Positions 55,621 through 64,000 of a stretch of DNA of 64,000 bases are shown one piece after another. Made by a program: the position numbers and the translations under genes. Each line of letters opens with the position of its first letter. Within the stretch, counting starts at the first letter, position 1. Source of the DNA: Phocoena phocoena (lineage: Eukaryota; Chordata; Mammalia; Artiodactyla; Phocoenidae); the NCBI RefSeq assembly GCF_963924675.1, contig NC_089238.1, positions 44,348,879-44,412,878 on the forward strand. The letters run 5' to 3'. The notes under the pieces are model-generated. The model was given only the letters and a program-made list of their open reading frames with translations, searched no databases and was not told the DNA's origin.

Positions 55621-56930
55621 TGCCAGATAATCTCTGCTATTTCTGGAACATATTATTCACATTTATAGAAGAGATTTCATTTCTGCAACACATCACCTTC
55701 AAAGTCCCCACCTACAGAGGACAGTCACTACTAAGTTACTCAATGATGCTGGTTAAGTGAGTCATCTTCCAAATCCTTCCAGGGTACATAGTAAGCAGGG
55801 GTTTGGTCTTATATAACATGTCCACTCCAAGATACCCACTTCTCTGAGGTTTTTATTACTTCCTGAATAATTTATATAATCACTTGTCATATCTCTACTT
55901 TGTTTAATGTGGGCTACCACTCTTCAGGTTTCCAAGAACTACCCCATCAGTATATTAAAAACTAAGTGTAAGGACCCTTATCAAAGCATTAAGTCTGAGT
56001 CAGAAAAGTTACCCCATTAAAAACAGCTTTGTATTCCACTTCCCTGGTCCAGTGGCCTCAGAATCTACTCCCCGGGATAGTCTATAAGTTTCTACAGTAC
56101 TTATTAGCCAGGTGCTGCAGTCTCTGTTGGCATTCAGTCTCTCTTCTCCCTTAGCAGGCTCAAGATTTCCACAGTGGGGCCATGCTGAGAATTAACACTA
56201 CTATCACTCTGGTGCCCAGGAGGTGAAGTGAAGTCAAGTTCTGAGAAAGGAAACCATTATAAGCCACTTGCCTCATTTGAACCCTCTGCATGGTCATCAA
56301 GGAAGATGGAGTCCCATCCCCTAACAGGTAGAAGTGGGTCCCTTCCACAGGCCCAAAGGATTGAGGGTAATCTGAGTGTTCCAAATTCTTAACTGCATCA
56401 ATCGTAATATCCCCAGCCCGAGGCTCAGGGTTCCACTTCTCTATCAGGGTCCTGACTTTGGCTTAGAAGATTTGTCTGGGATGAGAAATCAACCTTCTCT
56501 TTGGCTCTGCCACTCATAATTAAGTCACATTCCTAGTCATAAATCATGCTTGATGTCTGATTTTTATTTCACCTTTCAGTTTGTGCTCAGTTGACCTAAG
56601 TCTGTCATTCTCTTTTTCAATAAATCAGTGGTGCTCAGCAATAATCACTCAGTTCCACAGTCCTAATACTTAACTTTCTCCCTCATTGATCTGAAATGCC
56701 AGAGAAATTACACAGGCTGGTACATTTCTTTCCACCTGTATCACATCCCCATTTACCACAAGTGAAAGTCTTAATATTTGCACTACTGCAACCTGCCAGA
56801 CTATAGGACCTTTCCTAGACCATGCTTCTAATCATCAGTCCTGGTAGCAACTGTCCTAGGTAGGGTTCCCTAAAGTCAGAGCCTTTATTGGGCAGAGCCC
56901 CAAAAGCATCTACAACAATAACCAAGTATC
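55621..56930. other. Unassigned sequence, possibly an ancient repeat
   Basis: About 1.3 kb with moderately high GC for the area: TCCACAGTGGGGCCATGCTG, TCATCAAGGAAGATGGAGTC, AGGGTTCCACTTCTCTATCA, CTAGGTAGGGTTCCCTAAAG. Its texture recalls an ancient LINE 5' region or LTR, and the minus frame 56160-56384 (74 codons) could be a relic, but I cannot place it. Confidence 0.35.
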
Positions 56931-56934
56931 CAGT

Positions 56935-57003
56935 AAAGATATGAAAGTGTGTTTATGCTCATTAGTTATGAAAATGGAAATTAAAACCCATTGAGATAAC
57001 ACA
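56935..57003 (+). mobile_element. Very short L1 ORF2 3' scrap
   Basis: TGCTCATTAGTTATGAAAAT and GGAAATTAAAACCCATTGAG match the L1 segment that reads CATTAGTCATTAGGGAAATG with AATTAAAACC elsewhere. About 70 bases only. Confidence 0.6.
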
Positions 57004-57019
57004 TGTTCCATATGTATTT

Positions 57020-57425
57020 GGAAAAAAGTTATATTCTGCCATTGTTAGATGCATCATTCTAATAGGTCCAGTTGGTAGCTGTTCTCATCTATATCTTTTC
57101 TGATTTTCAGTCATCTTGTTCCATCAATTACTAAGGAAGGAGTGTTAAAATCTTCAGTTTTGAGTAGATACTTTTATATCTTTATTTCTGTCATTTTTGT
57201 TTCATGTATTTGAAGTTTTATTTTTTTGATGTATATACTTTTAGGACTGCAGTGCATTCCTAGTGAATTGAATGTTTTATCATTATGAAAATATTTTTCT
57301 TTGTCTCTGGCAATACTCCTTGTTTTGAAGTTTACTTTGTGTGATGTTAATTGACTAATCGTGTTTCCATAATATATCTTGTTTCACTAAAGTATAGTTT
57401 TTAGTAATGCATACTTAGATGGTAT
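57020..57425 (-). mobile_element. Old L1M endonuclease fragment
   Basis: GCATCATTCTAATAGGTCCA, GGAGTGTTAAAATCTTCAG, TTTATCATTATGAAAATATT and TTTGTCTCTGGCAATACTCC read as the complement of the L1M endonuclease region, comparable to 25270-25700. No intact frame. Confidence 0.75.
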
Positions 57426-58267
57426 TTTTATTAGGCAAAGCAGGTAACTGGAGAACCTAAAAATCAAGGCATTGGTTTTCTTCAGGTGGGGGTGAACATG
57501 TGAGCAGGGAAGACATGATTGGAACATAGCACTTGGGGTATTTTTCTGTCACTAGCAAGATTTTATTTTTTCACCGGATAGTGATAACACAGGAGTCTGC
57601 TTTATAATAACTCACTAAGCATATAATTATATTTAGTGCGCTTTTACATGTTTTATAGTTCACAATGAAAAAACTTCAGAAACAAAAAAGAATGTTCATT
57701 ATGTCATGCATGCAAAGAATATTTACAAAAACCCACATGCTTTGTCACAAAGAAAATCTCAATAGATGTCAAAAATGTGATATCAGAGTGTTTTCTCAGC
57801 AGTACATAATCATATTCAAAATCAACCATAAAAAGTAATTTTAAAAACCCCATGTGGCTAGGATATATAATACAAGTAATGAGTTATAACTCATAGCATT
57901 AAATAAATATCCATGATGCTACACTGATATTTAAAAATTTAAATAAATTGGGATAAAAGGATAGCTCTTTGTTTTAGTAAAATCACAATAAGTAATGTAG
58001 AAAGAATAATGGAAATAGAAAGTCACCATAGCAAATACTACAGAAATAATTACTGCAGGCATTAATCATCCATGGATGCTACAATTGCTGGATCGAAGTA
58101 TGACAAGAAAGAGACTGTTTATCCTTTACTTGCTTATTTTATCCCATCTCAAAGTATATTCCCTTCAAGATATGAGTTAATTGCAAAGCTAAAAATCATA
58201 ACGTTACTATGGGGAATCCTGGTAGACACCATCTTAATAAATTTTCAGAGCTATTAAAAGTATTGGG
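57426..58267. other. AT-rich sequence, no gene seen
   Basis: Roughly 840 bases; weak resemblance to an old L1 3' region (for example TTACTATGGGGAATCCTGG, 58204) is not enough to annotate. Confidence 0.45.
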
Positions 58268-58612
58268 GAACTTCCCTGGTGGTCCAGTGGTAAAGAATCT
58301 GCCTTCCAATGCAGGGAACGCAGGTTCAATCCCTGCTTAGGGAACTAAGATCCCACATGCCGCGGAGCAACTAAGCCCATGCACCACAACGACTGAGTTT
58401 GCGTGCCTCAACTAGGGAGCCTGTGTGCCACAACTACAGACCCCAGGCACCCTGGAGACTGCATGCCACAACTGGAGAAGAGAAAACCCACACGCCACAA
58501 CTAGAGAGAAGCCTGCGTGCCTCAACGAAAGATCCCACATGCCTCAACGAATATCCCGCATGCCGCAACTGAGACCTGATGCCGCCAAAAATAAATAAAT
58601 AATCTTTTTTAA
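58268..58612 (+). mobile_element. CHR-type SINE, long variant, with 12-bp target-site duplication
   Basis: AAAAGTATTGGG lies at 58256-58267 and 58613-58624. The body reads AACTTCCCTGGTGGTCCAGT, GCAGGGAACGCAGGTTCAAT, CCACATGCCGCGGAGCAACT, then repeated CCACAACT-type units and TGCCGCCAAAAATAAATAAA. The inner module is rearranged relative to the other long-form copies (CTCAACGAAAGATCCCACAT), so it may be a distinct subfamily. Confidence 0.94.
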
Positions 58613-58624
58613 AAAAGTATTGGG

Positions 58625-58870
58625 ACATTTTGACTTTGGGTACCTGCTGTTATGATGCAGTCTCACTGTGTGCTCTTGAGTTTAGCATCACCTTGGCAAA
58701 AATGTATAATCTCAGTCTAATCATGAGAAAACTTCAGACAATGTCAAATTGAGAGATGTTCTATAAGATAACTAATCAGTATTCTAAAGTATCAAGATCA
58801 TGGGAAAACAAGGAAAGATTGAGAAACTGTCACAGATTAGTGAAGACTAAGGAAACATGATAACTTAAGG
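58625..58870 (+). mobile_element. Probable ancient L1M 3' UTR-like fragment
   Basis: GAGAGATGTTCTATAAGATA, AACTAATCAGTATTCTAAAG, AAACAAGGAAAGATTGAGAA and AACTGTCACAGATTAGTGAA form a sentence common in old L1 3' ends in my memory. Name and limits uncertain. Confidence 0.5.
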
Positions 58871-59336
58871 CAACCTCTTCTTCCTATACAGACACTTCAA
58901 TAAGGAATTTGTCCCTACACTTAAACCATAACTACCTTTCATATCTAGTAGGAGATTCTCTATAAAATATACTAAGGGCTTCTCACATACACAAGTGCCT
59001 TTCAACACTGTGAAAATATTCCTTTCTTTATCTATTGCTGCCTGTTCATGGACCATAAGCTCTTATGGCATGCCTTTTCCACTAATCAGAGGTAGTAGTC
59101 AGCCAGTTCATTGGTGGGGAGATCCTGCTGGATAAACATATGACGCAGAGGTACAAGAAATTCATGATGACCACTCATCACAGACAACTTTGTTCTTCAT
59201 TTATAAACCATAATACACAAAGATTACCATAATATGAGGAAAATCAGCAAAATGAATATGAAAGAATAAAACAAGAAAAAAGAATTATTGACCCCAGAGG
59301 AAATAAATGATGCAATAAACACAAACTTTTAAAACT
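58871..59336. other. Unique sequence, no gene seen
   Basis: CTCTATAAAATATACTAAGG, CCTGTTCATGGACCATAAGC and nearby words could belong to an old repeat, but I cannot assign one. The 63-codon minus frame is unsupported. Confidence 0.45.
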
Positions 59337-59340
59337 GTAG

Positions 59341-59898
59341 TTTGAAGCAACCTAAATGTCCATCAGCAGAGGAACAGATAAAGATGTGGTACATATATAC
59401 AATGGGATATTACTCAGCCATAAAAAGGAATGAAATTGGGTCATTTGTAGAGATGTGGATGGACCTAGAGACTGTCATACAGAGTGAAGTAAGTCAGAAA
59501 GAGAAAAACAAATATCATATATTAACACATATGTGTAGAGTCTGAAAAACTTGGTATAGACGATCTTATTTACAAAAGATTACAGAAATAGAGACACAGA
59601 TGTAGAGAACAAATAAACGTATGGATACCAAGGGGGGAGGGGGGGTGAATGGGATGAATTGAGAGATTGAGATTGACATATATACACTACTGATACTGTG
59701 TATAAAATAGATAACTAATGAGAACCTACTGTATAGCACAGGGAACTCAGTGCTCTGTGGTGACCTAAATGGGAAGGAAATACAAAAAAGAGGGGATATA
59801 TATATACATATAGCTGATTCACTTTGCTGTACAGTAGAAACTAACACAATATTGTGTTAGCAACTATACTCCAAGAAAAATTAAAAAAAAAAAAACCT
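59341..59898 (+). mobile_element. 5'-truncated L1 3' end with nested SINE in its tail
   Basis: ORF2 C-terminal words EQIKMWYIYTMGYYSAIKRN and WMDLETVIQSEVSQKEKNK open it (59342-59545), followed by the 3' UTR: GCACAGGGAACTCAGTGCTC, GCTGATTCACTTTGCTGTAC and an A tail ending near 59897. GTAGTTTGA before it (59337-59345) recurs after the SINE at 60104-60112. Confidence 0.88.
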
Positions 59899-59904
59899 GT
59901 TGTT

Positions 59905-60103
59905 TTTTTTGCGATACGCAGTCCTCTCACTGTTGTAGCCTCTACCGTTGCGGAGCACAGGCTCCGGATGCACAGGCTCAACGGCCATGGCTTACAGGCC
60001 TAGCCGCTCCGCAGTATATGGGATCTTCCCGGACCGGGGCACGAACCCGTGTCCCCTGCATCGGCAGGCAGACTCTCAACCACTGCGCCACCAGGGAAGC
60101 CCC
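59905..60103 (-). mobile_element. CHR-type SINE, short form, inserted beside the L1 tail
   Basis: Poly-T, GCGATACGCAGTCCTCTCAC, GTTGCGGAGCACAGGCTCCG, CGGACCGGGGCACGAACCCG and GCCACCAGGGAAGCCCC. It abuts GTAGTTTGA at 60104-60112, the likely 3' TSD of the L1, so it landed in or next to that duplicated target. Confidence 0.92.
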
Positions 60104-60175
60104 GTAGTTTGACTTTTTAAATTCACTGAGAGAAGCTTTCATGCAAAGGAGAAATCAGAGCAGGAAAGAATTCTT

Positions 60176-60242
60176 TTTTTTTTTTTAACATCTTTATTGG
60201 AGTATAATTGCTTTACAATGGTGTGTTAGTTTCTGCTGTATA
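60176..60242 (-). mobile_element. Minimal L1 3'-end insertion (about 67 bp) with 15-bp target-site duplication
   Basis: CAGGAAAGAATTCTT occurs at 60161-60175 and 60243-60257, exactly. The insert is only poly-T, AACATCTTTATTGGAGTATA, ATTGCTTTACAATGGTGTGT and TAGTTTCTGCTGTATA, the reversed L1 tail. It is one of the shortest clear L1 insertions one would expect to detect. Confidence 0.95.
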
Positions 60243-60257
60243 CAGGAAAGAATTCTT

Positions 60258-60965
60258 AAAGGTTAAAAAGCATGACACTCAAAACAGAAAATTCAATAGA
60301 ATTGATTAAATGACATGACACTGACTGAATTAGTAATTTGAAAGGAAACCCCCCATAACATAGAGCAAAAGACATATAAACAGAGAAACGTAGAGATGTA
60401 GTATCAATGTTTATCTCATTGTTAGTTTCCTTTATTTTAGAGTATTCCTTTTAGTCATTTCAATTTGGAAAAGGCATCTCATACTGTTTTTCCACTGTGA
60501 GCCCAGAAGTCACAAACTTATAAACATAAAAAATATTCAAAATGTTTAAACTGACGTATAAAGTAGCTTTTCTATAGCCACCAAGTCTATGTATTTACAT
60601 TGTTTGCATTGCCTTTTTCCAAAACTGAATGTTTATTATTTACTTAGAAATTAACAAATTATTGTTGTAAGACAATGAGGCTTATAGATATGTGAAAAAA
60701 TAAAGTATACCCCATCCCTGCTATCCTCATTGCCACTCTCTGAGAGGTAACCATTGTTGACAGCTTTCTGAATATTCAAGTTTTCTATGTATGTACAAAT
60801 ACATAAGCAAAATGTTGAACAAAAATGGGATCCTACTTATTTTTCAGCATCTTGCATTTTTTATGCAATAACAAATCATTAGATTATTTTCTTGTTTATG
60901 TCTACATATCTGTTTCATTTTTAACAACTACATAGAATTCCATACTAGGAATACATAAAAGGTTT
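60258..60965. other. AT-rich sequence, perhaps an old L1-derived stretch
   Basis: TTCATTTTTAACAACTACAT and AGAATTCCATACTAGGAATA resemble an old LINE 3' region, but the match is loose. No gene. Confidence 0.4.
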
Positions 60966-61329
60966 TTTATTATTTATTTTTATTAATTAATTTTTTTTTT
61001 TTTTTTGGCTGCATTGGGTCTTCGTTGCTGTGCATGGGCTTCTTCTCTAGTTGTGGCGAGAGGAGGCTACTCTTTGTCTTGGTGCACGGGCTTCTCATTG
61101 CGGTAGCCTCTCTTGTTGTGGAGCATGGGCTCTAGGTGCGCAGGCTTCAGTAGTTGTGGCACGTGGGCTCAGTAGTTGTGGCTCGTGGGCTCTAGAGTGC
61201 AGGCTCAGTAGTTGTGGCACACAGGCTTTGTTGCTCCATGGTGTGTGGGATCTTCCCGGACCAGGGCTCAAACCCGTGTCCCCTGCATTGGCAGGCATAT
61301 TCTTAACCACTGCGCCACAAGGGAAGTCC
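60966..61329 (-). mobile_element. CHR-type SINE, long form
   Basis: T-rich head, GGCTGCATTGGGTCTTCGTT, GGGCTTCTCATTGCGGTAGC, CTCAGTAGTTGTGGCTCGTG, GTGTGTGGGATCTTCCCGGA, CCCCTGCATTGGCAGGCATA and GCCACAAGGGAAGTCC. The body is the reverse of the long form at 43869. The 101-codon + frame (61051-61356) and 71-codon minus frame are artefacts. Confidence 0.93.
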
Positions 61330-61500
61330 TATTTCTCTTGTTTAATTGAAGTATAGTTGATTTACAATATTATATTAGTTTCAGGTTTACAGCATAGAGA
61401 TTCAGTATTTTTATAGTTTATACTCCATTAAAGGTTATTACAAGATAATGGCTATAATTCCCTATGTTATAGAATGTATTCTTGTTGCTTATGTATTTTA

Positions 61501-61822
61501 TTTTATTTATTTACATATTTTTTGGCTGCATTGGTTCTCCATTGATGTGCATGAGCTTTCTCTAGTTGCGGCGAATGGGGGCTACTCTTCGTTGTGGTGC
61601 ACGGGCGTCTCATAGTGTGGCTTCTCTTGTTGCAGAGCACGGCCTCTAGGCATGCGGGCTTCCGTAGTTGTGGCTCACAGGCGCTATAGCGCAGCCTTAG
61701 TAGTTGTGTCACACTGGCTTAGTTGTTCTGTGGCATGTGGGATCTTCCCAAACCAGGGCTCGAACCTGTGTCCCCTGCATTGGCAGGTGGATTCTTAACC
61801 ACTGCTCAACCAGGGAAGTCCC
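61501..61822 (-). mobile_element. CHR-type SINE, long form, inside the L1 3' UTR
   Basis: TTTTTTGGCTGCATTGGTTC, TGGTGCACGGGCGTCTCATA, GGCTTCCGTAGTTGTGGCTC, CAGGGCTCGAACCTGTGTCC and CAACCAGGGAAGTCCC. The L1 sentence resumes directly afterwards as GGATTTTATATATAGTAG; the likely TSD is a short TATTTTAT-type word. Confidence 0.92.
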
Positions 61823-62468
61823 TAAGGATTTTATATATAGTAGTTTGTTTCTCTTAATCCCGTACCCTTAGTGTGCCCCTCCCTGCTTCCCTCTCCCCAC
61901 TGGTAATTTGTTTTCTATATCAGTGAGTCTGTTCCTGTTTTGCTGTATACCACCATTTGTATTATTTTTTAGTTCCACATATAAGTGATATCATACAGTA
62001 TTTTTCTTTCTCTAATTTATTTCACTAAGCAGAATATTCTCTAGGTCTATTCACATTACTACAAATGGCAGAATTTCATTCTTTTTTATGGCCGAGTAAT
62101 ATTCCATTGTGTATATATACCACGTCTTCTATATCCATTCTTCTATTGCTGGATGCTTGAGTTGCTTCCATATCTTTACTACTGTAAATACTGCTTCTGT
62201 GAACATTGGGTGCATACATCTTTTTGAATCAGTGTTTTCATATTTTCTGGATATATACCCAGGAGTAGAATTGCTAGGTCATATGGTAGTTCTACTTTTA
62301 GTTTTTTGTGGAACCTCAATACTGTTTTCCATAGTGGCTGCACTGATTCACACTCTCACCTAAATGCACAAGGGTTCCCTTTTCTCCACATCCTCACTAA
62401 TGTTTATTTGTAGACTTTTTGATGATAGCCATTCTGATATATGCAAGGTGATACTTCATTGTGGTTTT

Positions 62469-62528
62469 GATTTGCATTTCTCTAATAATTAGTGATGTGA
62501 TTTACATTTCTCTAATAATTAGTGATGT
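62469..62528. repeat. Two tandem 30-bp units in L1 ORF2
   Basis: GATTTGCATTTCTCTAATAA then TTAGTGATGT (62469-62498) is followed immediately by the same sequence with one change, ATTTACATTT (62499-62528). A normal L1 has one copy, so this is a local duplication. Confidence 0.9.
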
Positions 62529-63506
62529 TGAGCATCTTTTCATGTGCCTGTTGGCCATCTGTATGTCTTCTCTGGAGAAATGTCTCTTTAGATCTTCTTC
62601 ATATTTTTTGATTGGGTTATTCCTCTTTTTTTTTGTTATTGAGTTGTATGAGCTGTTTGTATATTTTGGAAATTAAGCCCTTGTCAGCTGCATCATTTGA
62701 AAATATTTTCTCCCAGTCCGTAGGTTGTCTTTTCATTTTGTCTCTGGTTTCCTTTGCTGTGCAACAGCTTTTAAGTTTAATTAGGTCCCATTTGTTTATT
62801 TTTCCTTTGCTTTTACAGACAGATCCCAAAAAGTATTGCTACGATTTATGTCGTTTATGTCAAGGAATATTCTGCCTTTGTTCTCTTCTAGGAGTTTCAT
62901 GGTTACAGGTCTTACATTAAGGCCTTTAATCCATTTGACTTTTCTTTTACAGGGTGTGAGGAAATGTTCTAATTGCATTGTTTTACGTATAGCTTTCCAG
63001 TTTTCCCAGCACCACTTATTGAAGAGACAATCTTTTCTCCATTTTCATAGTCTTGCCTGTTAATTGACCATAGGTGTGTGGGCTTATTTATGGGCCTTCT
63101 ATTCTGTTCCGTTGACCTTTGTGTCTGTTTTTGTGCCAGTACTTTGCTGTTTTTGATTACTGTAGCTTTGTAGAGTAGTTTGAAGACAGGGAGCATGATA
63201 CCTCCAGCTCTGTTCTTTTATTTCATGATTGCTTTGGCAATTCAGGGTCTTTTGCTTGGTTCCACATGAATTTTGGTGTTATTTTTTCTAGTTCTGTGAA
63301 ATATGTCATGGGTGTTTTGATAAGGATTGCATTAAGTCTGTTGCTTTGGTTAGTATGGCTATTTTAACAATATCAATTCTTCCAATCCAAGAGCATGGAA
63401 TATCTTGCCATTTCTTTTTCCATTTCATTTTCAATTTCCTTCATCAGTGTTCTATAGTTTTCAGCATAAAGGTCTTTCACCTCCTTAATTAAGTTTCTTC
63501 CTAGAT

Positions 63507-63858
63507 GGGACTTCCCTGGTGGCACAGTGGTTAAGAATCCACTTGCCAATGCAGGGTACATGGGTTTCAGCCCTGGTCTGGGAAGATCCCACATGCCGCA
63601 GAACAACTAAGCCCGTGTGTCACAACTACTGAGCCTGTGCTCTACAGAGCCCGAGAGCCACAACTACTGAGCCTGTGTGCCACAGCTACTGAAACCTGCA
63701 TGCCTATAGCCCATGTTCCACAATAAGAGAAGCCACCACAATGAGAAGCCTGCGCACCGCAACAAAGAGTAGCCCCTGCGAATCACAACTAGAGAACGCC
63801 CATGCACAGCAATGAAGACCCAATGCAGCCAAAAATAAATTAATTAAAAAAAAAATTA
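63507..63858 (+). mobile_element. CHR-type SINE, long form, in the L1 antisense to it
   Basis: GGGACTTCCCTGGTGGCACA start, GCCAATGCAGGGTACATGGG, CCACATGCCGCAGAACAACT, GCCACAACTACTGAGCCTGT and CCCAATGCAGCCAAAAATAA end with A tail. TTCCTAG at 63498-63504 and 63859-63865 is part of the TSD; the L1 sentence continues across it. Confidence 0.94.
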
Positions 63859-64000
63859 TTCCTAGGCATTTTATTCTTTTTGACATGATTTTAAATGGGA
63901 CCTTTTTTAAACTTTCTCTTTCTGATAGTTCATTATTCGTATATAGAAAAGCAACATATTTTTGTAATTTAATCTTATGTCCTGCAACTTTGCTGAATTC

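Larger units (their letters stand above)
61330..64000 (-). mobile_element. L1 3' UTR and ORF2 (minus strand), running off the window, with two nested SINEs
   Basis: 3' UTR words open it (TTGAAGTATAGTTGATTTAC, GTTATTACAAGATAATGGCT). ORF2 C-terminal sequence follows: TGGCCGAGTAATATTCCATT, GCTGGATGCTTGAGTTGCTT, CCATAGTGGCTGCACTGATT, then GTTTTGATTTGCATTTCTCT and, in 62617-62978, frames with [20 protein letters not shown] and LNVRPVTMKLLEENKGRIF. 62969-63196 has AGKTGKLYVKQCN-like remains. Stops and the 30-bp duplication at 62469 break it. The 5' side lies beyond the window. Confidence 0.93.

Noticed and set aside
56160..56384. 74-codon minus frame in an unassigned region
   Set aside because: Possibly a relic of an old repeat. 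I could not match it to a family and see no gene structure around it.
1..64000. CRISPR arrays, operons, phage or toxin-antitoxin modules
   Set aside because: No regular spaced repeats or prokaryotic gene layout exist. All features are typical of a mammalian genome.

Overview
This window is ordinary nuclear DNA from a mammal, most probably a cetacean (dolphin or whale). The clearest sign is a set of about sixteen CHR-type SINEs, many of them the short tRNA-derived form that opens GGGCTTCCCTGGTGGCGCAG and ends in an A-rich tail. That form is, to my knowledge, typical of whales and dolphins. Around them are L1 LINEs with cetartiodactyl-like 3' ends and the older layers common to placental mammals (MIR, L2, L1M, hAT-Charlie, Tigger-like). 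I see no prokaryotic operon, CRISPR array, rRNA, tRNA gene or intact protein-coding gene. Nearly every long open frame lies inside an L1, or is an antisense frame through a SINE.

Layout. 1-2158 is a minus-strand L1 ORF2 fragment cut by the window edge. 2.3-9.8 kb mixes MIRs, a 5'-truncated L1 with a clean 18-bp target-site duplication (TSD) that later took two SINEs at one spot, an older L1 with nested insertions, and a small L1 tail insertion. 9.8-18.3 kb is mostly repeat-poor and holds a conserved-looking AT/CG-mixed element near 10.6-10.95 kb, a strong CTCF-like motif at 15211 and a diverged direct repeat at 16.8/17.4 kb. 18.4-30.1 kb is repeat-dense (L2, L1M, hAT-Charlie, SINEs). 30.1-39.6 kb is mostly unique AT-rich sequence. 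39.6-43.9 kb is two overlapping old L1 copies, the first carrying a small retrocopy of an unidentified polyadenylated transcript. 43.9-45.1 kb has two tandem SINEs and a MIR.

45.1-51.5 kb is the most interesting part: over 6 kb with no recognisable transposon, richer in GC and CpG than its surroundings, full of homeodomain/POU-like words (ATTA, ATGCAAAT) and containing an exon-like 68-bp segment with strong splice signals at 48292-48359. I read it as a developmental regulatory block with at least one transcribed exon on the + strand (messenger RNA or long noncoding RNA). I could not identify the gene. From 51.6 kb to the end the window returns to L2, L1M, SINE and L1 sequence, ending inside another minus-strand L1.

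The genes do not form a pathway. The functional content is probably regulatory (an intron or gene desert beside a developmental gene), and the rest is a well-preserved record of successive retrotransposition. Repeat family names come from recalled consensus features, not from a database search, so boundaries are good to roughly 10-30 bases unless a TSD is given.
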